Positions 56,954 through 64,000 of a stretch of DNA of 64,000 nt are shown one piece after another. The notes below the pieces were generated by a model. The model was not told the origin of the DNA, did not search any database, and saw nothing but the letters and a program-made list of their open reading frames with translations. Source of the DNA: Zygnema cylindricum (Eukaryota > Streptophyta > Zygnematophyceae > Zygnematales > Zygnemataceae); assembly GCA_037447655.1 (NCBI GenBank), contig JBBHKE010003070.1, forward strand, positions 1 to 64,000, in the 5' to 3' direction. Each line of letters opens with the position of its first letter. Positions within the stretch are counted from its first letter, which is position 1. A program made the position numbers and the translations under genes.

Positions 56954-58339
56954 CTATAAGGCCGAAAGCAGGCGTCCCTCTTCCGTTCCCTTGCCAGCCG
57001 CTCCCGCTGTTACCTCAAACTCTTCTTCACCTTTCTTCACTCTCATGGCGCCACTTCTCCAATCAATCGTCGGATTCCATTTTTGCAGCCACGGCTTCCC
57101 TAATATTACCTCATGGTCCCCAAGAGGTAATACATGAAGTGTGTCGTACCATCGGAATTTCCCCATGCCGACGCGTAATCTCGGGGTACGATGGGTGATG
57201 GATAAGGAACTGCCGTCGGCCAATTGTACCGACTGGGGATTATTTAGTACCACAAGAGGAAGTTTCAACCTTTTTACCGTCGCCTCGTTAATGAAGTTCC
57301 CCGACGCTCCGGAGTCCACCATGAAGTCAGCTGCACTCACTCCTATTTGACCCCGAAATATCAAAGGGTCTCCTCCTTCTCCGGCTAACCTCATAACGGT
57401 AAGTTTTCCTTTTTTGGGGACTTTCCGTTTTGGACACTCTCGAGCCATATGATCTGGAGAACCACATTGGAAGCATAGGCCATTTTGCCTCCTCCGTTGG
57501 ATTTCCTCGGGGGACAAGTCATTGGTCTTGGTCTTGGCGGTTTTCTTCTTTTTCCGCAGGACGTTGACCGCTTCCTTATCCTCATTAATTGCGCCAAGCT
57601 CCATGGGGGTTGGACCTTCGTCTCGTCGGTTTCCTCCGCTACTGCTCGACCCGTAGTGATAAGGTCTCCGGAGATTAAAGTCGACCGAATCGGTCCGCTC
57701 CGCAAACTGGATGATTGCTGAGAGAGGAGGAGTTGTGCTTTCACGAGCAAGCCATTGTTCCACATCTCTACGAATAGACGACTTAAGCCCCTTCACGTAA
57801 CGATCCACGGCTTCATCCTCCGTCATCGTAGGTATTTGAACCTTGCACTCCAAGAACCTATGCGTAAACTCCATCACTGAAGTTCGTTGTTTCAATACTG
57901 CGATCTTATCTCTCGCCGCCTTCACCGTGTTGACAAGCTGCCAAGTGTCGCGGAGGAGTTGAACGAAGAGCGCCCAGACGTTCGGTATTTCATCGTCCTC
58001 CACCAATGTTCTCCACCAAGCCCCCGCTGCCCCTTTAAGAAGACCACCCGCGTAGTGAATCTTCTCACGATCTGATAGGCTAGGAAAACTCTCGAGATAG
58101 TTCGCCACGGAGAATAGCCATGAGTCAAGGTTCTTGTGTCTAGCAGGGTCAAACTCGTCGGGAAGTCGTAATTTCGATCTCCGGGAGTCTCTCTCGACAC
58201 CTCCATGAGGTCGCTCGCCTAGGCGCGTCTCCAAGGCAGTGACGGTATTACTCAGCTGCGCATTCTGTAATCTCACACTATCCAACTCCCTGAGAACTTG
58301 CGCCAACATTTCTGTAGTGGATACACCGTGTCCATCCAT
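56954..58339 (-). CDS. Gypsy I gag-protease
   Basis: 461 codons from an ATG at 58339, 21 bases after the primer site. The N-terminus has a coiled-coil-like EMLAQVLRELDSVRLQNAQL. The Gag fold contains FDPARHKNLDSWLFSVANYL and YAGGLLKGAAGAWWRTL. The zinc knuckle is CFQCGSPDHMAREC. The protease has FMVDSGASGNFINEATVKR (active-site DSGAS intact) and HEVILGKPWLQKWNPTIDW. It ends at TAG, after which pol continues in frame for a while. This part looks functional: Gag assembles particles and the protease matures them. Confidence 0.95.
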   Translation of the reverse strand: MDGHGVSTTEMLAQVLRELDSVRLQNAQLSNTVTALETRLGERPHGGVERDSRRSKLRLPDEFDPARHKNLDSWLFSVANYLESFPSLSDREKIHYAGGLLKGAAGAWWRTLVEDDEIPNVWALFVQLLRDTWQLVNTVKAARDKIAVLKQRTSVMEFTHRFLECKVQIPTMTEDEAVDRYVKGLKSSIRRDVEQWLARESTTPPLSAIIQFAERTDSVDFNLRRPYHYGSSSSGGNRRDEGPTPMELGAINEDKEAVNVLRKKKKTAKTKTNDLSPEEIQRRRQNGLCFQCGSPDHMARECPKRKVPKKGKLTVMRLAGEGGDPLIFRGQIGVSAADFMVDSGASGNFINEATVKRLKLPLVVLNNPQSVQLADGSSLSITHRTPRLRVGMGKFRWYDTLHVLPLGDHEVILGKPWLQKWNPTIDWRSGAMRVKKGEEEFEVTAGAAGKGTEEGRLLSAL

Positions 58340-58359
58340 GCTGTCGAGTCACGGGTAAC

Positions 58360-58372
58360 GGCTCCGATACCA
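58360..58372 (-). other. Primer binding site of Gypsy I (3' end of a tRNA)
   Basis: On the minus strand TGGTATCGGAGCC follows the LTR by one base. It resembles the standard tRNA-Met 3'-end site TGGTATCAGAGC with one change. Confidence 0.88.
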
Positions 58373-58373
58373 A

Positions 58374-58869
58374 TGTAAAAGAGGCGACAATACCCCACAA
58401 CACGTCACAGTGCACAGCGGAAAACACCAAGGATCTCCCCGTAGCAACAGCAGGAGCACACAGAATTCACAGACAAGGTTGGGCTTTATTACTTGAAAAG
58501 AGAGTACAAGGTTGCGCTAGCTGCGTAAGTCTATTTCAGGTCTACTTCCGGTGCCTTATTCACTAGGTCTACCTGTCTATTTAAACTAGCTAACTGCTGG
58601 TCTACTTAGTACTATACAGCTGTCCACGTGGACCTTCGCGGCCAATCCAAAATCTATCCAAAACTTCCTTCTAGAACTATACAGTTCAATCTACACAATT
58701 GCGGCGTTGCTATGCTGCGCTGCTACGCCGCTAAGTTGCTATGCTGCTATGCTGCGCTGGTCTGGAATCGCAGCTGCGCTGCTTGGCATCGCAACTGCGC
58801 TGCTCTGAAATCGCAACTATAGCAGCCTAGCCCTAACTACTAAGTACCTAATTCTGTAACCCTGTTACA
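58374..58869 (-). repeat. 5' LTR of Gypsy I
   Basis: 496 bp, near-identical to 51566-52059 (a handful of substitutions and two small indels seen by eye). Confidence 0.96.
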
Positions 58870-58874
58870 CTAAT
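58870..58874. repeat. TSD of Gypsy I, right copy (CTAAT)
   Basis: Identical to 51561-51565; gag of Copia C resumes right after it. Confidence 0.97.
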
Positions 58875-59312
58875 ATAGCAACAGAAATCTTTGAATTTAG
58901 ATATTCTGGAGGTAGTATGTCAGATCATTGCCATGGTATGAAAAGGTTGTTCGTTCAGAGTACAAATGCAGGTGGGGACTTTTCACCACCTTAGCAAGCT
59001 ATGCTATTGATGAGAACTTTATTCAATGAGTATAAGGGAGCCTTGGATAGGCTTAGGGCTCTTCCACAACGTAAATGGAACATAGCATTAGCAATTCAAC
59101 TTATTTTGAGTGAAGAAGCTAACCAGATTCCACAAAGAGGTAGTAGTAAGTCTGTTCAGGCACTAGCTAACCAGTTTTCAGATTCTAAGATTGGTAGTGA
59201 AACTGGTAGAGGTAGTGGTCCTAGAAGGTCACCTTTAACATGCTATTACAATGATGAAAAAGGGCATGTGCTCAGAAAATGTAATCATATAAGAGAGCAA
59301 AAGCCACGGTAA
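58875..59312 (+). pseudogene. Copia C gag, C-terminal part
   Basis: Continues the interrupted gag: TEIFEFRYSGGSMSDHCHG, a stop near 58,994, then MRTLFNEYKGALDRLRALPQ and a zinc knuckle CYYNDEKGHVLRKC, whose second Cys has become Asn. Ends with NHIREQKPR and a TAA. Confidence 0.88.
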
Positions 59313-59670
59313 ATTTTTGCTCTAGATAGGACGAAAGTCGGGTTCCTTCTCAATCAGGTGGTCGACCAACTGCTCTCTTCAACGAACTTGAGGAGGAGGA
59401 CGTGAGCAGCTTTCCCACCAACAGCGAAAAGAAACACTTTGCGATGGCACAAGCAACCGTAGGCGTGGAGGAAGAGGAATGGATAACAGACTCTGGTGCA
59501 TCTGCACACATGTGCCGCAATCACCATCTGTTTGAGAGTATTCAATCTATTTCACCCATCAAAATTTATTTTAGTGATGATACCTTTGTTGAGTCGAAAG
59601 CAAAGGGAAGGGTGTCACTTATGTTGAATGTAGAGGAAAACCTGTGAAAAGGGCTTGGAAGATGTGTTGC
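59313..59670 (+). pseudogene. Copia C protease
   Basis: After a short frame change the sequence reads EEEEWITDSGASAHMCRNHH, with an intact DSGAS active site, then PIKIYFSDDTFVESKAKGR and SLMLNVEEN. A frame change near 59,645 leads to LEDVLHVPAFKRNFFSTS in the integrase frame. Confidence 0.9.
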
Positions 59671-60960
59671 ATGTTCCAGCTTTTAAAAGAAACTTTTTCT
59701 CTACGTCAGTGGTAGAAAAGAAATGTTTTAAAACTATATCTGAGAATGGGAAGAAAACAGTGAGTAAGAATGGGAAAATAGTTGCAGAGGGATTTGCTGG
59801 AGGTAACAATTTGTATCGGTTGAGTCTTGCAAATGATAATGACAATGATGTTATGTACTCAAGTGTAATCAATGATTGTGATTTATGGCATAAACGATTA
59901 GGACATGTGAATTATGATAGATTAGAAAAGATGGTAAATCAAAAAATGGTGGAAGGTGTAAAAATTAGTCAAAACCATCATCAATATATATGTGATGGTT
60001 GTGCAATGGGAAAAATTCATAAGTTGCCTTTCCCTTCGCAAACTGATCATAGAAGTAACAGGGTGATAGAACTAATTTATTCAGATGTATGGGGGCCATC
60101 TAGGTATCCATTTGTGGGAGGTGCTAAGTTTATGCCTACCTTTACTGATGACTATAATAGATTTACTACAGCTTATTTTTTGAAAAGCAAGGATGAAGTC
60201 TTTTCAAGATTTAAAGAGTATAAGGCTTGGGTTGAAAATCGGCATGAGAGAAATACAGCAGGATTCAGATTTGATAATGGAGGGGAGTACATTTCTAATG
60301 AGTTTGCAAAATTCCTAAAATTGCATGGAATCTCACGTCAGTTAACCGTTCCTTATTCTCCAGAACAAAACGGTGTTTCAGAGAGGATGAATATGACCAT
60401 ATTAGAGTGTGATAGGACAATGATGGCAGATATGGACATAGATTTAAAATTTTGGGCAGAGGCTATGAATTGTGCAACTTATGTGAGAAACGGGCTAGAA
60501 ACAAGAGCAGTAAAAGATAAAACTCCCTACGAAATGTGGACAGGACACAAACCAGATGTAAGTCACTTCAAAGTTATTCGAAGTAAGATATTTATGCTAG
60601 ATGATGATCCACAGAAATAGAAATTAGAGCCAAAAGGCATACCAGGGATATTTCTAGGGTATGATGATCATGCCAAGGGTTATAAAGTATATGACATTAA
60701 GAGAAATAGAGTCGTGGTAGCTAGAAACATTACAGTGAAGGATGAGGGAAAAAGGAGTAGATGTATTTAGTCAACGTACAGATGAAAAGAAAGATCGACG
60801 TGTTGATTATATCTTTTTAGAGGAAAATCCTATGTTTTTCAAGAAAAATATAGAAAATGCATCTACATCAACTCAAAGTGACTTTCAATCATCTTCTCCA
60901 CCAGAAAAAAAAATGTTACGTCTGAAAGAGTTGCAGACTCTCCAGTAGCAGACTCTCCTC
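59655..60960 (+). pseudogene. Copia C integrase
   Basis: A 321-codon open frame (59655-60620): LWHKRLGHVNYDRLEKMV and CDGCAMGKIHKLPFPSQ (HHCC finger), LIYSDVWGPSRYPFVGGA (first Asp), GFRFDNGGEYISNEF (second Asp; the usual RSDNGGE reads FDNGGE), YSPEQNGVSERMNMTI (catalytic Glu), FWAEAMNCATYVRN. All three catalytic residues remain. A TAG at 60,618 and a frame change near 60,740 affect only the tail and linker. Confidence 0.92.
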
Positions 60961-61031
60961 TACCTCAAGCTAAAACTGAATCACAAGAAGAATAACATGT
61001 ATCAAGGAGGAGGACCCAACCATCTATACCA

Positions 61032-62054
61032 GTGACAGAATTTCTAGGTGGAGTTAGGCGAAGTGCACGACTCAGGGGAGAAAGTGCAGCCTTTGCTCAC
61101 TCAGCACACACAGAAGAGCCTCTAACGTTAACAGAAGCTTTTTCGAGTAATGAAAGGGAACACTGGGTGGAAGCAGTCAATGAAGAAATGAAGTCCATCA
61201 TGGAGGCCCAAACATGGGATCTGGTGGAACTTCCTCTTGGAAGAAAGGGTATTGGAAGTAAATGGGTGTTTAAATTAAAATTGAACCCAGATAATACCAT
61301 AGACAGGTATAAGGCTCGCTGGGTTTCTAAAGGATGTAATCAAAAGGAGGGGATAGATTATGAAAAAACATTTTCACCGGTTGTAAGGTTTCTAACTGTC
61401 CGCATTTTAGTTACATTAGCTGCCATAGAGGATTTTGACATCCACCAAATGGATGTCAAAACTGCATTTTTGCATGGTGATTTACTTGAGGTCATTTATA
61501 TCAAGAAGCCAGAGGGTTATGAGGAAGCAGGAAAAGAAAATCTTGTGTGCAGACTTATAAAATCTTTTTATGGCCTAAAACAGGCCCTTAGGCAATGGAA
61601 CCGAAAGTTAGATGAGTTCTTGACAGGATTAGGATTTACTAGAATTAGTTCAGATCATTCAGTATATGTGATGTGTGGTGATAATCCTGATGAGGTGATA
61701 TTCATTGCTGTGTATGTTGATGATTTGCTGCTAATTAGTAGGAACAAAAAAGGAATTGCTAGAGTAAAACACGCTCTTAATTCAAAATTTGAAATGAAGG
61801 ATTTGGGTGAGGCTAAATACATTCTTGGCATACAGGTTGAAAGAGATAGAGAAAAGAAAATCATTAGGCTAACTCAAAAAGAAGCGATAGGAAACATGTT
61901 GGAAAAATTTGGTTTGGTTGATGCCAAAGGTTGTGCAACTCCTATGGAGTATAAGCAAAAACTTGAAGGAATGGAGCATGAGTTTGGAGTCATAATAGAT
62001 GAGGAACTCAGTGCAGAAGAGAAAAAAATTATGTCCCAAGTACTCTACAGATAA
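61032..62054 (+). CDS. Copia C reverse transcriptase
   Basis: An uninterrupted 340-codon frame: REHWVEAVNEEMKSIMEAQ, GIGSKWVFKLKLNPDN, DYEKTFSPVVRFLTVRI, QMDVKTAFLHGDLLEVIYI, SFYGLKQALRQWNRKLDEF, the catalytic YVDDLLLISRN, AKYILGIQVERDREKKIIR and LTQKEAIGNMLEKFG. All RT blocks are present. It ends at a TAA at about 62,052 just before the RNase H frame, so a single lesion separates the two. Confidence 0.95.
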   Translation: MTEFLGGVRRSARLRGESAAFAHSAHTEEPLTLTEAFSSNEREHWVEAVNEEMKSIMEAQTWDLVELPLGRKGIGSKWVFKLKLNPDNTIDRYKARWVSKGCNQKEGIDYEKTFSPVVRFLTVRILVTLAAIEDFDIHQMDVKTAFLHGDLLEVIYIKKPEGYEEAGKENLVCRLIKSFYGLKQALRQWNRKLDEFLTGLGFTRISSDHSVYVMCGDNPDEVIFIAVYVDDLLLISRNKKGIARVKHALNSKFEMKDLGEAKYILGIQVERDREKKIIRLTQKEAIGNMLEKFGLVDAKGCATPMEYKQKLEGMEHEFGVIIDEELSAEEKKIMSQVLYR

Positions 62055-62059
62055 GTAGT

Positions 62060-62698
62060 TTGAAGTCTATTTACTTCATGAATTGTACTAGGCCCGATAT
62101 AGCTGCAACTGTTGGTGTGTTGAGCAAAAGTCTGCAAAATCCATCAAAGAGTGACTGGGAAGTAGCAAAAAGGGTCTTAAGATATCTTGTTGGGACTAGA
62201 AATCTTTGGCTTACTTTGGGATGGGACAAGGTTGGCATTAATACTTGGAGTGATGCTAGCTATAGTGATGTGCCTAGTAGGAAGTCTACAACAGGGTATG
62301 TCATTCAGATTGGAAGTGGAACTTGTAGTTGGAGTAGTAAACTTCAAAAGGTCACGGCACAATCGAGTATGAAAGCCGAATACATGGCTGCGAGTGCAGC
62401 CTTGAAAGAGATGCTATGGATTAAGGCATTTCTTGAAGAATTGGGTTTTACACAACACGGGACACAAATTAAGTGGTGCGACAATCAAGCGGCCATTTCT
62501 GTGGCTACAAACCCAAGTCACCATTTTAATAGTAAACATATGGACATTCGGCTACATTTGGTACGAGAGAAATTATTTGCAAAAGTGGTCAAACTTTGCT
62601 ATTTGCGTGATGAGAAAATGGTTGCGGACATGTTGACAAAAGCCCATCCCGCTCCTAAGTTGGAGTACTGCAAAAAATCATGTGGTCGAAGTGAGTAA
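62060..62698 (+). CDS. Copia C RNase H
   Basis: An open 212-codon frame: YFMNCTRPDIAATVGVLSKS, GINTWSDASYSDVPSRKST, GSGTCSWSSKLQKVTAQSS, MKAEYMAASAALKEMLWIK, IKWCDNQAAISVATNPSHH, VREKLFAKVVKLCYLRDEK and MVADMLTKAHPAPKLEYCKK. All catalytic positions are present. It stops 22 bases before the 3' LTR; the polypurine tract TTAAGGGGAG follows. Confidence 0.95.
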   Translation: MKSIYFMNCTRPDIAATVGVLSKSLQNPSKSDWEVAKRVLRYLVGTRNLWLTLGWDKVGINTWSDASYSDVPSRKSTTGYVIQIGSGTCSWSSKLQKVTAQSSMKAEYMAASAALKEMLWIKAFLEELGFTQHGTQIKWCDNQAAISVATNPSHHFNSKHMDIRLHLVREKLFAKVVKLCYLRDEKMVADMLTKAHPAPKLEYCKKSCGRSE

Positions 62699-62720
62699 GC
62701 CTTCTAAAGCTTAAGGGGAG

Positions 62721-63405
62721 TATTGAAAAGTAAGCTTTAGTAAGTCTTAGGAATTTGAGTCTAAGACTTAGAATATATTTGGAATACTAACTATTCAATA
62801 TTAACCAAATTTAGTGTGGAATTTTTGTAGTATCTACACGAATAGTTATCTTTAAGTAAATTAGTGTGTAGGGCCGCCAATGAATGTGGACGTGATAAGA
62901 ATCACCCGGATTTTTAGAGTATAGATATTGTTAGTGGACAATTCTGGTCCAAACACTTAGATTTTTGTTAGTAGGTTGTCTGGTGAACCCTATATATACG
63001 TTTTAGATGTTTTCTAGATCATTTAAGAATTTTGTTCAATGAGGATTGATCAATTCGATACAAAATGTACATTCTACACAGAGTTTAAGGAAATGAGAGC
63101 ACTAAGTGCAGTTTAAGGTGTTTTGTGCTCTATTGTCTTTGATTTGCTTGTATGACATGTTTGTTTGGTTGAAAGACCTCTTTCATTTGTAGTTACATAT
63201 CTTACAGTATTGATCTAGTCTGATACGTATTCCTCTTTGGGTTTGCTTCCGCTAACATGTGTGATAATGGCTCAGCTCTTGCTGGAAGTGCTTCTATTAG
63301 CCAAAGTGCTCCACGTGCTCCTCCAAGGACGAATATCCCAACTGGTGCAAGTGTGACAAGTGGGAGTGGATCACAGCTGAGTCTAAATGCCCATGACCTT
63401 CAACA
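62721..63405 (+). repeat. 3' LTR of Copia C, carrying 49 open gag codons
   Basis: 685 bp, same ends as the 5' LTR. From the ATG at 63257 the frame is open for exactly 49 codons and ends with the LTR-terminal CA as the first two bases of the next codon (MCDNGSALAGSASISQSAP ... LSLNAHDLQ). There are no stops. Confidence 0.95.
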
Positions 63406-63410
63406 GATCG
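63406..63410. repeat. TSD of Copia C, right copy (GATCG)
   Basis: Identical to 50584-50588. Confidence 0.93.
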
Positions 63411-64000
63411 TCGGCACCCTTTGATTTTTCTATTTAGTTTGAACCATAGCTTGAGTTGGTACAGAGTTTGTAGTAGTTCCTTCTGCCTAAGGTGTAGCTT
63501 GTGGTGAAGCATGCTGTAAAGGCACCAGATGAACTGAAGAAAGAGGTGTCCAATTTGCGGGTGGAAAGTAGACTCGTTGCGTATGGTGAAAAATGCCATA
63601 TTCTTGCTTTTCTTTGGCCGGTTGATCTGGCACTTGAAAAAGGTCAACCGAATTCTGTTCATCTTTAATCTAGATATTCCTAGAAATAATCACTTTCTAT
63701 TCTCGAATAAAAAAACTCTATATCCTTTCCCATTATCATCATACCCCATGAAAATCCCAGGTAGGCCTTTAGCCTCTATTTTCCATCTATCATGTGAAGT
63801 ATCTAGAATAAAACACTTGTTGCCAAAGATCTCAAAGTGACTAACATCAGGTTTTTCTCCTGTCCAAACCTCATAAGGTGTAGTGCTAACAAATCTAGAA
63901 GCAATTCTATTTTTAATATAAACAGCACAGTTAAGTGCTTTAGCCCATAATTTCAAATCTGGTCCTTAATCTGCAAGCATGGACCGAGCACTCTCTGTCA
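63411..64000 (-). pseudogene. Copia G integrase end and linker (partial)
   Basis: Minus-strand frames read LKLWAKALNCAVYIKNRI, TTPYEVWTGEKPDVSHFEI, FGNKCFILDTSHDRWKIEA and GLPGIFMGYDDNGKGYRVF, then the Gln/Pro-rich linker toward RT. They match B at 38,560-39,120. The joined continuation is at 50,588 after removal of C. Cut by the window edge. Confidence 0.9.

Larger units (their letters stand above)
51566..58869 (-). mobile_element. Chromodomain Gypsy retrotransposon I (chromovirus)
   Basis: A 7,304-bp minus-strand Gypsy element: 5' LTR 58374-58869, primer site 58360-58372, gag-protease, RT, RNase H, integrase with chromodomain, an extra downstream ORF, 3' LTR 51566-52059. The TSD CTAAT is perfect, and the two LTRs (494 and 496 bp) are nearly identical by eye, so the insertion is recent. 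It sits in gag of Copia C and is the youngest layer of the stack. The coding frame nevertheless has a stop and two frameshifts. Confidence 0.96.
50589..63405 (+). mobile_element. Copia LTR retrotransposon C, nested in G and split by Gypsy I
   Basis: A plus-strand Copia element with two LTRs of equal length (685 bp; 50589-51273 and 62721-63405) and a perfect GATCG TSD. The internal part is 51274-51565 plus 58875-62720, with Gypsy I inserted in gag. Long open frames for IN, RT and RNase H make it the best-preserved Copia here. The LTR starts TATTG instead of TG. Confidence 0.95.
47889..64000 (-). mobile_element. Copia LTR retrotransposon G, split by Copia C, runs off the window
   Basis: A minus-strand Copia element of the B family. 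3' LTR 47889-48902, RNase H and RT 48903-50588, interruption by C (50589-63405 plus one TSD copy), then the integrase part from 63411 to the window edge. The outer left TSD is AAAAG (47884-47888); its partner is outside. The 5' LTR and gag are not visible. Confidence 0.9.

Overview
The window is transposable-element-dense nuclear DNA from a land plant. The best clue is at the left edge: an exon encoding the last part of a two-pore (TPC1-type) cation channel, preceded by a T/C-rich intron. Almost everything else is retrotransposons and one DNA transposon, stacked inside each other. The exact group is not decidable by eye. Copia elements with a half-tRNA primer site and a long intron-free TPC1 end fit a non-angiosperm plant (gymnosperm, fern, lycophyte or bryophyte) better than a typical crop genome, but this is inference.

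Layout. 1-574 is a pyrimidine-rich intron and 575-1214 the TPC1-like terminal exon. 1,613-1,686 is an (AT)n run. 1,687-9,853 has no gene I can support. 9,854-30,288 holds a PIF/Harbinger transposase pseudogene cut in three by two minus-strand Copia elements, D (10,103-16,535) and E (16,880-29,641); E is itself split by plus-strand Copia F (22,700-29,152). 32,495-33,361 is a minus-strand Myb/SANT (trihelix) gene fragment convergent with the transposase, followed by a 1.6-kb purine-rich tract. 35,625-43,225 is plus-strand Copia B with a 1.41-kb solo LTR inside its RNase H. From about 43.9 kb a decayed plus-strand Gypsy element (H) is cut by minus-strand Copia G (from 47,889), which is cut by plus-strand Copia C (50,589-63,405), which is cut by a young minus-strand chromodomain Gypsy element I (51,566-58,869). 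G resumes at 63,411 and runs off the window. Most junctions could be placed to the base because 5-bp target-site duplications (TSDs) are visible.

Most interesting signal. All five Copia elements whose 5' junction is visible (B, C, D, E, F) lack the usual TGGTATCAGAGC primer site. Directly after the LTR they carry a sequence matching the complement of the anticodon region of initiator tRNA-Met (consensus GGTTATGGGCCCACC), the half-tRNA priming known from Drosophila copia and yeast Ty5. In B, C, D and E gag begins at an ATG inside the LTR (in F the ATG survives only in the 3' LTR) and reads through the LTR end and the primer site. The terminal CA of the LTR supplies the first two bases of a Gln codon and the primer site itself encodes roughly V-M-G-P. 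In C the LTR holds 49 gag codons. Promoter, LTR end, tRNA primer site and Gag N-terminus are therefore one overlapping stretch.

Apart from the TPC1 exon, and possibly the Myb/trihelix fragment, no host gene could be identified. I saw no tRNA, rRNA or CRISPR.
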